Shown: positions 23,856 through 32,850 of the stretch, in pieces
How the letters are laid out: every line of letters begins with the position of its first letter
Position numbering within the stretch: the first letter of the stretch is position 1
NCBI GenBank assembly: GCA_966112795.1
Contig: CBHWED010000006.1
Location: 1-37,006, forward strand
DNA: 37,006 nucleotides
Direction: 5' to 3'
DNA from: Croceibacterium_A sp966112795
Lineage (GTDB): Bacteria; Pseudomonadota; Alphaproteobacteria; Sphingomonadales; Sphingomonadaceae
Position numbers and translations under genes: made by a program
Notes under the pieces: generated by a model
Seen by the model: only the letters and a program-made list of their open reading frames with translations
Databases searched by the model: none
What the model was told of the DNA's origin: nothing

Positions 23856-25229
23856 GTGAGTGCCGATCTGTACAGCCAGTTTTTCCAGGCCACCGCCGAC
23901 GTGTTCGCCGCGCACGGCCCCGCCGTCCAGGCCGAGACCAGCTTCTCGCCGACCGATTTCTCGATCCGCTTCTTCCTCCAATTGGCGATCATCATCGCCA
24001 CCTGCCGAGTGGTCGGCTGGTTGGGCCAGAAGTTCCTCGGCCAGCCGCAAGTGGTCGGCGAGATGATCGCCGGCGTCGTGCTCGGGCCCTCGCTGCTCGG
24101 TCTGCTATTCCCGGACTTCTCCGCGGTGGTGTTCCCCAAGGAGACCAAGAGCGTGCTCTACGCCGGCGCGCAGTTCGGCGTCGGGCTGTACATGTTCCTC
24201 GTCGGCTGCACGCTACGGCTCGACCACTTCAAGACCAAGGCGCGGAGCGCGGCCAGCGTCTCGCTCGCCGGGATCGCGACGCCGTTCGCCCTGGCGATCC
24301 TGATCACCCCGCTGCTGCTGCAGGTCCCGGGGCTGTTCGCCGAGGGCATCAGCCAGGTCAACGCGACGCTGTTCATGGGCGCCTGCATCGCGCTGACCGC
24401 GTTCCCGATGCTCGCCCGGATCATCAACGAGCGCGGTCTCGCCGACACCTCGCTCGGCACGCTCTCGCTGACCGCCGGCGCGTTCGACGACGCGGCCTCG
24501 TGGTGCGTGCTGGCGATCGTGCTCGCGACGTTCGGCGCCGGGGCCGGGGTGGCGCTGCTGGCGATCGTCAGCGGGCTCGCTTACGCGGCGTTCCTCTACG
24601 TCTTCGGCAAGCGCCTGCTCGCCCCGCTCGGCCGCGCGGTCGAGAAGGCCGGCGAGATGAGCAACACGGTGCTCGGCGTGACCCTGATGCTGTTTTGCCT
24701 TTCGGCGTTCCTGATGGATGCCGCGGGCCTCCACGCGGTGTTCGGCGGCTTCCTGCTGGGCGCCTGTATGCCGCGCGGCCCGTTCGTGCAGGAGCTGCGG
24801 CGCAAGATCGAGCCGTTCGCGGTGGTCGTGCTGCTGCCGATGTTCTTCACCTACTCGGGCCTCAACACCCGCATGGACATGGTCAACTCGTGGGAGCTGC
24901 TGGCGATCGCCGCGGGCATCCTCGCGGTCTCGATCCTCGCCAAGTTCGGCGCCTGCTGGGCCGCCGCGCGGCTCTCGGGCGAGGACAACCGCACCGCGCT
25001 CGGCATCGGCGCGCTGATGAACTCGCGCGGGCTGATGGAGCTGATCATCATCAACATCGGGTTGCAGCAGGGCGTGATCGGCCCGGCGCTGTTCTCGATG
25101 ATGGTGCTGATGGCGATCGTCACAACGATGATGGCCGGCCCGCTGTTCGAACTGGTCTACGGCAAGAAGGCCCGCGAGAGCGGCGAGCTCGGCGCGATCC
25201 AGGGCGAAGCGGCGGCGAGCGCAGCGTAA
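23856..25229 (+). CDS. CPA2-family cation/proton antiporter (Kef/NapA-like membrane domain)
   Basis: The 457-residue membrane protein has about 12-13 hydrophobic segments starting with FFLQLAIIIATCRVVGWLGQ. Family landmarks are GQPQVVGEMIAGVVLGPSLL, the buried acidic pair in TAGAFDDAASWCVLA, FGGFLLGACMPRG and GALMNSRGLMELIIINIGLQ. It has the transport domain only; the cytosolic TrkA-N/RCK domain of KefB/KefC is absent. It would exchange Na+ or K+ for H+ across the inner membrane. GTG 23856 is chosen because AGGGGGAG ends 7 nt before it; an upstream ATG at 23796 has no such signal. It is a single gene with its own terminator. The link to the catabolic genes may be incidental. Confidence 0.92.
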   Translation: MSADLYSQFFQATADVFAAHGPAVQAETSFSPTDFSIRFFLQLAIIIATCRVVGWLGQKFLGQPQVVGEMIAGVVLGPSLLGLLFPDFSAVVFPKETKSVLYAGAQFGVGLYMFLVGCTLRLDHFKTKARSAASVSLAGIATPFALAILITPLLLQVPGLFAEGISQVNATLFMGACIALTAFPMLARIINERGLADTSLGTLSLTAGAFDDAASWCVLAIVLATFGAGAGVALLAIVSGLAYAAFLYVFGKRLLAPLGRAVEKAGEMSNTVLGVTLMLFCLSAFLMDAAGLHAVFGGFLLGACMPRGPFVQELRRKIEPFAVVVLLPMFFTYSGLNTRMDMVNSWELLAIAAGILAVSILAKFGACWAAARLSGEDNRTALGIGALMNSRGLMELIIINIGLQQGVIGPALFSMMVLMAIVTTMMAGPLFELVYGKKARESGELGAIQGEAAASAA

Positions 25230-25238
25230 TTCCCCCCT

Positions 25239-25276
25239 GTGCCCCGCTCCTGCTGCGGAGCGGGGCACCGTTTTTT
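25239..25276 (+). terminator. Rho-independent terminator of the antiporter gene
   Basis: A perfect 12-bp stem, GTGCCCCGCTCC / GGAGCGGGGCAC (25239-25250, 25257-25268), with loop TGCTGC, is followed after CG by six T residues (25271-25276). It lies 9 bp past the antiporter stop. Confidence 0.93.
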
Positions 25277-25304
25277 GGCGGGAGAGCCCAGATCGTCGCT
25301 CCCA

Positions 25305-25330
25305 GTCCTCCCCCGTAAACGGCGGAGGAC
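25305..25330 (-). terminator. Possible terminator stem-loop after the halogenase-like gene
   Basis: On the minus strand GTCCTCCGCCG-TTTA-CGGGGGAGGAC forms an 11-bp stem with one mismatch, 7 bp past the halogenase-like stop codon. No T-run follows, so it may be a Rho-dependent end or an mRNA-stabilising hairpin rather than an intrinsic terminator. Confidence 0.45.
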
Positions 25331-25337
25331 GGATCCC

Positions 25338-26876
25338 CTAAGCGGCCTCGGCCCTGATCTGCTCGATCAGCGCGCGGTGCGCCGGCAGGTCGTGCGCCGC
25401 GCGGTCGCCGAACTGGCGGATGCGCGCGAAGATCTTCTGCGCCTCGCCGGTATGCGGAAACTCGTCGCGCACCGGGGTCAGGTCGGTGCGGAATTCCATG
25501 CCGTAGAGGATGTACTGGTAGTTGAAGAACGCGAAGCTCTCGTGGTCGAGCACGAAGTCGAACCGGCTCGGCGGGCGATAGCGCCACTGCTCGAGCAGGT
25601 CCTTGAGCCGCTCGGGGATCGACGAAGCCTCGGCATTGGCGCGCCAGAACGGCTCCTCGCGCCGGCTCAGGCAGTAGTGCAGCTTGAGGAAGGCGACGAT
25701 GCTGTCGTAGCGCGCCGCCATCAGCTCGTTGAACCGCCGCGCCGGCCCGTCGGCCGGGCCGTAGTGCGGGAACAGCTCGGCGATCATCGCCGCGGCCGCC
25801 TCGATCATCAGCACCCCGGTCGATTCGAGCGGCTCGAGGAACCCGCCCGACAGCCCGACCGCGACGCAGTTCTTTTCCCACGGCCGCGTGCGCCAGCCGG
25901 CCTCGAACGGGATGCGCCGCGGCGTGACCTCGAGGCTGCGCCCGCCGGTGTACCGCGCGAGCTCGCGCGCCGCCTCGTCGTCGCTCATGTGCGCGCTCGA
26001 ATAGACGCAGCCGATCCCGCGCGCGCCGGCCAGCCCGATGTCCCAGGTCCACCCCGCCGCATGCGCCGCGGCCACGGTGTAGCTCGGCAGCGGCGTATCG
26101 GCCTCGTCGTAGGGCAGCTTGCAGGCGAGCGCGCGGTCGGTGAACAGCACGTCGTCGACCGGCTTGAACGGCACCCCGAGCGCGCCGCCGATCAGCTCCG
26201 CGCGGAACCCCGAGCAGTCGACGTAGAGATCGGCCGCGAGGTCGCCGTGCTCGCGCGTCTCGACGTGGTCGATCGCGCCGGTCTCCGGATTCAACGCCAC
26301 GCCGGTCATCAGGCCCTGCAGATGCGTCACCCCGAGCGCCTGGGCGTGCTCCGACAGCACCTCGGCCACGCGCGTCGCATCGAAGTGGTAGGCATAGTTG
26401 AGCGGCCCGGCGAAATCGCCTTCGCCCGCTCCCTTGGGCGCGCGCCCGGCCTCGGCCACGCGGTTCTGGATCGTCATCGCCTCGGCGAACGAGGGCCGCG
26501 TGCGCTCATCCTGCAGCAGCCAGTACGACACGAGGCTGTGCCCCTCGGCGTGGAACGGCGCCTCGAACGGATGCAGGAAGTGGTCGTCGCGCCCGGCCAC
26601 CGGCGCGCGGACCCAGTTGTCGAAGCGGATGCCCTGCTTGAACGTCGCCGAGGTCGCGCGCACGAACCGGCTCTCGTCAATGCCGATGTAGCGCAAGGTG
26701 TTGCGGATCGTCGGGAAAGTCCCTTCGCCGACGCCGATCACGCCGATCTCGGGCGATTCCAGCACGGTGATGCGGATCCGCGGGTTGCGCGCGATGTCGA
26801 AGAAGCGCGCGAGGTAGGCGGCGGTGAGCCACCCCGCGGTTCCCCCGCCGACGATCAGGATCGAACGCGTCGCCAT
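25338..26876 (-). CDS. Flavin-dependent tryptophan-halogenase-like protein
   Basis: The 512-residue protein has the FAD motif GGGTAGW (10-16) and the catalytic Lys 80 in ATFKQGIRFDNW, matching Lys79 of PrnA. It also has the active-site Glu 348 in SGGFLEPLESTG, matching PrnA Glu346. The diagnostic WxWxIP is WTWDIGL (276-282), with Gly in place of Pro. The length fits tryptophan 7-halogenases. True family members use FADH2, O2 and halide to halogenate aromatic rings. Many sphingomonad and Caulobacter homologues sit beside TonB receptors and carbohydrate or aromatic genes and have no proven activity. ATG 26876 is used. It lies 54 bp after the BKACE gene in the same direction. No flavin reductase gene is in the window. 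Confidence 0.9.
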   Translation of the reverse strand: MATRSILIVGGGTAGWLTAAYLARFFDIARNPRIRITVLESPEIGVIGVGEGTFPTIRNTLRYIGIDESRFVRATSATFKQGIRFDNWVRAPVAGRDDHFLHPFEAPFHAEGHSLVSYWLLQDERTRPSFAEAMTIQNRVAEAGRAPKGAGEGDFAGPLNYAYHFDATRVAEVLSEHAQALGVTHLQGLMTGVALNPETGAIDHVETREHGDLAADLYVDCSGFRAELIGGALGVPFKPVDDVLFTDRALACKLPYDEADTPLPSYTVAAAHAAGWTWDIGLAGARGIGCVYSSAHMSDDEAARELARYTGGRSLEVTPRRIPFEAGWRTRPWEKNCVAVGLSGGFLEPLESTGVLMIEAAAAMIAELFPHYGPADGPARRFNELMAARYDSIVAFLKLHYCLSRREEPFWRANAEASSIPERLKDLLEQWRYRPPSRFDFVLDHESFAFFNYQYILYGMEFRTDLTPVRDEFPHTGEAQKIFARIRQFGDRAAHDLPAHRALIEQIRAEAA

Positions 26877-26930
26877 TATCCGGTCATAGCCTTGCCCGTC
26901 CCCGCGGGACAAGCAAGCGGATCGGGCCCG

Positions 26931-27866
26931 CTAGAACCCGACGCTGTCCCCGCCCTTGAGCGCCAGCATCTCGCGCGCCTCGGCCGGCGTCGCGATCTCG
27001 CGCCCGAGCGCCTCGAGCACCTGGCGGACTTTGGTCACCTGCTCGGCGTTCGACCTGGCCAGCTCGCCCTTGCCGATGAACAGACTGTCCTCGAGCCCGA
27101 CGCGCACGTTGCCGCCGAGCAGCGCCGACTGGGTGCAGAACTCGAGCTGGTGGCGCCCGGCGGCGAAGGCCGAGAACAGGTAGTCGTCGCCGAACAGGCT
27201 GTCGGCGATCGTCACCATGTGGCTGAGGTTGCGCACGTCGGCGCCGATCCCGCCGAGGATGCCGAACACGCCCTGGATCAGGAACGGCGGCTCGACCAGC
27301 TTGCGGTCGGCGAAGTGCGCCAGCGTGTAGAGGTGGCCGATGTCGTAGCACTCGAACTCGAACCGCGTGCCGAATGCGCGCCCGACCTCGAGCATGATCC
27401 GCTCGATGAACACGTTGTCGTTGTACATGATCCGCCCGCGCGAGCTTTCGATGTACTCGCGCTCCCACGCGTGTTGCCAGTGCTCGACGCGCTTACCCGC
27501 GGCCGAGAAGTCGAAGATCAGCGGGCCCATGTTGAGCGAGCAGACCTCGGGCCGCGCGGCCTTGGCGCCCTCGAGCCGCTGGTCGAGGCTCATCGTCGCG
27601 CTGCCGCCGGTCGAGACGTTGATCACGGCGTCGCAGCTCTGCTTGATGCGCGGCAGGAAGGCCATGAAATCCTCGGCCTTCGGGCTCGGGCTGCCGTCCA
27701 CCGGGTTGCGCGCATGGAGGTGGAGGATCGCCGCGCCGGCCTCGGCCGCGGCGACCGCCTGCTCGGCGATCTGGTCCGCGGTGACCGGCAGGTGCGGTGA
27801 CATCGACGGGGTATGGATCGAGCCGGTCGGCGCGCAAGTAATGATCGCCTTGCTCGATCTGCGCAT
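26931..27866 (-). CDS. DUF849 / beta-keto acid cleavage enzyme (BKACE)
   Basis: The 311-residue Zn-dependent TIM-barrel enzyme belongs to the family of 3-keto-5-aminohexanoate cleavage enzyme (Kce). Visible signatures are ITCAPTGSIHTPSMSPHLPV, the metal motif AILHLHARNP (His 49, His 51), INVSTGGSATMSLDQR, and FECYDIGHLYTLAHF with the conserved acidic residue. The family condenses a beta-keto acid with acetyl-CoA to give acetoacetate and a new CoA ester. The substrate varies widely and is set by residues that cannot be judged here. It starts 3 bp after the aldehyde dehydrogenase stop, so it is the same operon. This suggests that the aldehyde dehydrogenase and BKACE act on successive intermediates. 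Confidence 0.92.
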   Translation of the reverse strand: MRRSSKAIITCAPTGSIHTPSMSPHLPVTADQIAEQAVAAAEAGAAILHLHARNPVDGSPSPKAEDFMAFLPRIKQSCDAVINVSTGGSATMSLDQRLEGAKAARPEVCSLNMGPLIFDFSAAGKRVEHWQHAWEREYIESSRGRIMYNDNVFIERIMLEVGRAFGTRFEFECYDIGHLYTLAHFADRKLVEPPFLIQGVFGILGGIGADVRNLSHMVTIADSLFGDDYLFSAFAAGRHQLEFCTQSALLGGNVRVGLEDSLFIGKGELARSNAEQVTKVRQVLEALGREIATPAEAREMLALKGGDSVGF

Positions 27867-27869
27867 CGT

Positions 27870-29327
27870 CTAGAGCCCCGCGTGGCAGAGATATTTGATG
27901 TTGAGGTACTCCTCGAGCCCGTGATGCGAGCCTTCGCGGCCGAGCCCCGACATCTTGACCCCGCCGAACGGCGCATGCGCGGTCGAGATCAGCCCGGTGT
28001 TGATCCCGACCATGCCGCTCTCGATCGATCGCGAGACGCGGGCGATTGTCGCCGGGTCCTGGCTGCACATGTACGATGCGAGCCCGAACGGCGTGGCATT
28101 GGCCAGCCGGATCGCTTCCTCGACCGTCGCGAAGCCGATCACCCCCGCGAGCGGGCCGAAGGTCTCCTCCTTGGTGAGCTGCGCGTCCTGCGGCACGTCG
28201 GCGAGCAGCGTCGGCTGGAACAGGCGCTTCTCCGAGCCACCGCCGGCGAGCGTCCGCGCGCCGCGCCGGAGCGCCTCGTCGCGGTGCTCCTCGACTTTCT
28301 CGATGCCGGCATCGTCGATCAGCGGGCCGACGTCGCTTGCCGCGTCGAACCCGTCGCCCGCATGCATTGTGCCGATCCGCTCGCCGAATGCGGCGAGGAA
28401 GCGGTCGCGGATCCCGTCCTGCACGTAGATCCGGTTCGCGGCGATGCAGCTCTGCCCGCCGTTGCGGAACTTGGCGATCATCGCCGTGTCGACCGCAGTG
28501 GCGAGATCGGCGTCGTCGAAGATCAGCAGCGGCGCATTGCCGCCGAGCTCGAGCCCGAGCTTCTTCATCGTCCCCGCGCAGTCGCGGTAGAGCTGCACGC
28601 CGATCTCGGTCGAGCCGGTGAACGACAGCTTGCGCACCGTCGGCGAGGCGGTCAGCACCCCGCCGATTTCGCGCGCCGAGCCGGTGATCACGCTGAACAC
28701 GCCCTTCGGCACGCCCGCTTCCTCGCCGAGCCGGGCGAAGGCCAGCGCGGTGAAAGGAGTCGCCGAGGCCGGCTTGGCGACCATCGTGCAGCCCGCGGCG
28801 AGCGCCGGCCCGACCTTGCGCGTCAGCATCGCCAGCGGGAAGTTCCACGGCGTGATCGCCGCGCAGACCCCGACCGGCTCGCGCTCGGCGTAGAGGCGGC
28901 GTCCCGGCACCGGCGCCGGGATCGTCTCGCCGAGCGCGCGCGTCGCATCGTCGGCGTAGAACTCGATGAACTGGCAGCCGTAGTCGACCTCGCCCTGCGC
29001 CTCCTTGAAGGTCTTGCCGTTCTCGCGCGTGATCAGCCGGGCAATATCGTCGCGATGCTCGACCAGCAGCTCGAGCCACCGCCGCAGCACGCGCCCGCGC
29101 TCGTGTGCGGTCTTGCCGGCCCATCCCGGAAAAGCCTCGGCGGCCGCAGCCACCGCGCGCTCGGCCTCGGCCGCACCGAGATTGGGCACTTCGCCGAAGC
29201 TCGCTAGCGTGAATGGATCGTCGACTGCGATCGGAGCGCGGTCGCCCTTGATCCACGCGCCATCGACATATGCGGCCTGGACCAGCAGGTCCGGCTCGGC
29301 CAGCGCGCCGCGCTCGCTGGTGCTCAT
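27870..29327 (-). CDS. NAD(P)-dependent aldehyde dehydrogenase (GabD-like)
   Basis: The 485-residue enzyme has all ALDH superfamily elements: AAITPWNFPLAM (Asn 162), TMVAKPASATPF (Lys 185), KLSFTGSTEIG, the general base Glu 260 in LGLELGGNAPLL and the catalytic Cys 294 in NGGQSCIAANR. The C-terminal FGGVKMSGLGREG is typical of succinate-semialdehyde and related dicarboxylic semialdehyde dehydrogenases. It would oxidise a semialdehyde to the acid in the cytosol. The start overlaps the stop of the SnoaL-like gene by 4 bp (ATGA). It is the second gene of the SnoaL - ALDH - BKACE - halogenase run. A semialdehyde produced by aldol cleavage is a plausible substrate (inference). Confidence 0.94.
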   Translation of the reverse strand: MSTSERGALAEPDLLVQAAYVDGAWIKGDRAPIAVDDPFTLASFGEVPNLGAAEAERAVAAAAEAFPGWAGKTAHERGRVLRRWLELLVEHRDDIARLITRENGKTFKEAQGEVDYGCQFIEFYADDATRALGETIPAPVPGRRLYAEREPVGVCAAITPWNFPLAMLTRKVGPALAAGCTMVAKPASATPFTALAFARLGEEAGVPKGVFSVITGSAREIGGVLTASPTVRKLSFTGSTEIGVQLYRDCAGTMKKLGLELGGNAPLLIFDDADLATAVDTAMIAKFRNGGQSCIAANRIYVQDGIRDRFLAAFGERIGTMHAGDGFDAASDVGPLIDDAGIEKVEEHRDEALRRGARTLAGGGSEKRLFQPTLLADVPQDAQLTKEETFGPLAGVIGFATVEEAIRLANATPFGLASYMCSQDPATIARVSRSIESGMVGINTGLISTAHAPFGGVKMSGLGREGSHHGLEEYLNIKYLCHAGL

Positions 29328-29782
29328 TTGTCGTCGTCGAGGTTGGGGTTGGTCACCGGCGTATCTCCTTCGAACAAATGCTCGAACCGGCGATAAGTGC
29401 ACAGCCAGCGCCCGTCACGCAGAACGTAGCGGTCGGTGGCGAGCGAGATCGTAATCGGGGGGTGCGTCGGCAGGACACGCTCCCCGTCGGCGGCATAGAG
29501 GAACAGGAAATTGGTCGCCTCGGCGGTTTCCGGGCCGGTGAACCAGGCACGGAAGTTGGTGAACGAGTGAACCGACAGCCGGGCTCCCCGTTCGCGCCGC
29601 CAGTCGTAGAACTGCTGGATCTTGGCCACCCCCTCGTACGAGGCGAACTGCCCGTGGAACACCGCGTCCTCGGTATAGAACCGGCTCGCCCCACGCCCGC
29701 CGTTGAAGTCGATCTCGTGCCAGTACTCGGCGAGCTGCAGCGTCAGCACCTGGTTGAGCTCGAGAACTGCCGCGCTGGTCAT
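29324..29782 (-). CDS. Single-domain SnoaL/NTF2-like protein
   Basis: The 152-residue cytosolic protein has no signal peptide. It has the cone fold pattern: an N-terminal helix (LTLQLAEYWHEIDFNGG), FYTEDAVFHGQFASYEG, then VAKIQQFYDWRRERG and beta-strands (VHSFTNFRAWF, ATDRYVLRDGRWLCTYRRFE). Such proteins include ketosteroid-isomerase-like enzymes, hydratases and small-subunit-like proteins. No ring-hydroxylating oxygenase large subunit is nearby, so the dioxygenase beta-subunit explanation is unlikely. TGACGGAGGCCCT precedes the ATG. The stop overlaps the aldehyde dehydrogenase start, so the two are coupled. It may isomerise or dehydrate an intermediate before oxidation. Confidence 0.85.
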   Translation of the reverse strand: MTSAAVLELNQVLTLQLAEYWHEIDFNGGRGASRFYTEDAVFHGQFASYEGVAKIQQFYDWRRERGARLSVHSFTNFRAWFTGPETAEATNFLFLYAADGERVLPTHPPITISLATDRYVLRDGRWLCTYRRFEHLFEGDTPVTNPNLDDDK

Positions 29783-29860
29783 AGGGCCTCCGTCATATCG
29801 CGCCGCCGTCGCACGCCCCGCTCACGCCGGCTTGTCCCGCAAGGCAGCAGTTTTTGCGTG

Positions 29861-30811
29861 TCAGTGCGGCGCGACCCGCCGGTACTCGCGCGGGGCCATG
29901 CCGAACTGTTCGTGGAACGTGCGCGTGAAGTGCGCCGCGCTGTTGAAGCCCCAGGCGAAGGCGATCTCGGTCAGCGTGTGTCCGGCCCAGGCCGGATTGC
30001 GGATCTGCTTGGCGCATTCCTCGAGCCGGCGGCGAATGATGTAGGCCGAGACCTTCTCGCCGGTCCCGGCGAACACCGTGCGCAGGTAGCGCGGCGAGAT
30101 GCGCAGGCCTTCGGCGACGCTCGCCGGCGAGAGCTTGGGATCGCGTAGCCGGTCCTCGATGTAGCGGACCACGTCGGCCTGCCGCCCCTTGATCACCGCC
30201 GAGAGCTCGGGGAGCTCCTCGAAGCCGATCGCGTAGGACATCGCCATCATCTCGAGCAGGTGGCGCGCCACACTCGAATCGTAGACCGAGGTGAAGCCGC
30301 TCTCGAGCCGTCCGTCGAGTGTCTCGATCATCGCCGACATCGGCGCGGTCAGCCCGATCTCGTGGCGCAGGCGCATGCCGCAATAGCGCTCGGGCGTCGG
30401 CAGGTGCTCGCGCAGCATCGTGCCGTCGACCCGCAGCATGATCACCGTGCTGCTGTCGGCGACCGAGAAGCTGTGCGGCGCGGCGCTGTCGCACAGCGTG
30501 AAGTCGCCCTCGGCGAGGTGCGCTTCCTGGCCGCAGTGCTGGAACACGCTGCTGCCCTTGGCCTGGAGCAGGAACGAGTAGAGCCGCGGTGCGCCCGGCA
30601 CGATGTGCCGCCGGGTGCGGCGAATGTCGCTGCGGTTGGTGCTCATGCGCACGAACTGGATCGGCCCGAGCCGCCCGAGGCTGAGCCGCGCGGCGAAGCT
30701 GTGCCGGTCCTCCGGGGTGAATTCGACGGTGTTGAGCTGGCGCGAGTAGAGATCGTTCCACTCGATCGCCCGGCTCGCCGCCGGCAAGGCGTCCGCGCTG
30801 TAGGTCTCCAT
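29861..30811 (-). CDS. AraC-family regulator 3 (AraC-binding-like N-terminal domain)
   Basis: The 316-residue paralogue of the AraC proteins at 8432 and 16110 has a sensor half with APRLYSFLLQAKGSSVFQHC, LAEGDFTLCDSAAPHSFSVA and LPTPERYCGMRLRHE. The DNA-binding half has AEGLRISPRYLRTVFAGTGE, LTEIAFAWGFNSAAHFTRTF and FGMAPREYRR. The ATG at 30811 is preceded by GAGGGAGGT and begins the conserved part; longer frames upstream are not supported. It lies 78 bp upstream of the SnoaL - ALDH - BKACE - halogenase run and 106 bp downstream of the alcohol dehydrogenase, all in one direction, and probably controls them. The ligand is unknown but may be shared with the other two regulators. Confidence 0.93.
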   Translation of the reverse strand: METYSADALPAASRAIEWNDLYSRQLNTVEFTPEDRHSFAARLSLGRLGPIQFVRMSTNRSDIRRTRRHIVPGAPRLYSFLLQAKGSSVFQHCGQEAHLAEGDFTLCDSAAPHSFSVADSSTVIMLRVDGTMLREHLPTPERYCGMRLRHEIGLTAPMSAMIETLDGRLESGFTSVYDSSVARHLLEMMAMSYAIGFEELPELSAVIKGRQADVVRYIEDRLRDPKLSPASVAEGLRISPRYLRTVFAGTGEKVSAYIIRRRLEECAKQIRNPAWAGHTLTEIAFAWGFNSAAHFTRTFHEQFGMAPREYRRVAPH

Positions 30812-30917
30812 TCCGGTACCTCCCTCGTGGGGCGCAGCTTCTGGTCCCGGCTGCTTCCCGCTGGTTTCGTGAAGCTTTCCTAATTCCCCCAGTCGCGCAA
30901 GCGCGATTCGAATGCCG

Positions 30918-32057
<1,140 letters not shown>

Positions 32058-32225
32058 GGCCTCTCTCCCGGCGCGCCTGTCCCTGCGGGTATACAGCCGT
32101 CGCGCCCTCGCTCCCACGCCCTTGTGCCTTGCCCGACCGGAGGCGGACTTGACCGAGGCGGCAGCAATTCCGCGCATCCGCGGCAAGGGCCTGCGCCGAG
32201 CTGCCGGCACAGTTAGCATGGCCGC

Positions 32226-32750
32226 ATGACCGGCCCCATCCTCGCGCCTTACGAAGGCAAGGCGCCGCGCGTCCACGAGACCGCCTTCGTCGCCCCCGGC
32301 GCATGCCTGATCGGCGACGTCGAAGTCGGGCCGGGCGCGAGCGTGTGGTACAACTGCGTGCTACGCGCGGACCTCAACCGGATCGTCGTCGGCGCGCACA
32401 GCAACGTGCAGGACGGCACGGTGATCCACGTCGAGCCGCACCTGCCGACGCTGATCGGCGAGGACGCGCTGGTCGGCCACATGGCGCTGCTCCACGCCTG
32501 CACGGTCGAGGACCGCGCCTTCGTCGGCATGGGCGCGATCGCGATGGACGGGGCGCGCATCGGCGCGGGCGCGATGCTCGCCGCCGGCGCGTTGCTCGCG
32601 CCCGGCAAGGCGGTTCCGCCGCGCGAGCTTTGGGCCGGCCGTCCGGCGCGCCTGATGCGCGCGGTCGGCGACGATGAGTTCGCCGCGATGGGCCGGCAGA
32701 CGGGGCTCTATCGCGACCTTGCCGCGCGCCACGCAGCGATCTTCGGGTAG
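32226..32750 (+). CDS. Gamma-carbonic anhydrase-like left-handed beta-helix protein
   Basis: The 174-residue protein is built of hexapeptide repeats (ACLIGDVEVGPGASVWYNCV, then IGEDALVGHMALLHACTVED). The three metal histidines are present: His 68 in GTVIHVEP, His 85 and His 90 in GHMALLHA. Arg 48/Asp 50 and SNVQDG, typical of the CamH/YrdA group, are also there. Members hydrate CO2 or act on CoA-linked substrates; many are of unknown activity. The ribosome binding site is weak. It stands between the catabolic run and the xylose operon, in the same direction as the latter but separated from it by a promoter/operator, so it is probably a separate unit. Confidence 0.9.
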   Translation: MTGPILAPYEGKAPRVHETAFVAPGACLIGDVEVGPGASVWYNCVLRADLNRIVVGAHSNVQDGTVIHVEPHLPTLIGEDALVGHMALLHACTVEDRAFVGMGAIAMDGARIGAGAMLAAGALLAPGKAVPPRELWAGRPARLMRAVGDDEFAAMGRQTGLYRDLAARHAAIFG

Positions 32751-32788
32751 CGGTCGCGGGTTTCAAGATTCGCCTTGCAGCACATTTA

Positions 32789-32802
32789 TGGTAGCGCTAA
32801 CG
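32789..32802. promoter_or_regulatory. XylR-type LacI-family operator upstream of the GH43-xylBA operon
   Basis: TGGTAGCGCTAACG contains the perfect 8-bp palindrome TAGCGCTA and 12 bp of imperfect dyad. It closely resembles the xylose-repressor (XylR, LacI family) operator described in Caulobacter, as I recall it. It lies 49 bp before the GH43 start, where it would overlap a weak promoter (TTGCAG, 17 bp, TAACGT at 32775-32803). No xylR gene is in the window. It differs from the palindrome at 1662-1675. Confidence 0.7.
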
Positions 32803-32850
32803 TGCCTCGCCAAGGCGCAAGCAGCGCCACGCGTCATTCGGGAGAGTTCA

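Noticed and set aside
23856..25229. Antiporter as a glutathione-gated KefB/KefC potassium efflux protein
   Set aside because: The protein ends soon after the membrane domain and lacks the TrkA-N nucleotide-binding domain needed for that regulation.
25338..26876. Halogenase as part of an antibiotic biosynthesis cluster
   Set aside because: No NRPS, PKS, carrier protein, transporter or flavin reductase nearby; all neighbours are catabolic or uptake genes.
29324..29782. SnoaL-like protein as the beta subunit of a ring-hydroxylating dioxygenase
   Set aside because: No Rieske alpha subunit, ferredoxin or reductase gene is present in the window, and its coupling is to an aldehyde dehydrogenase.
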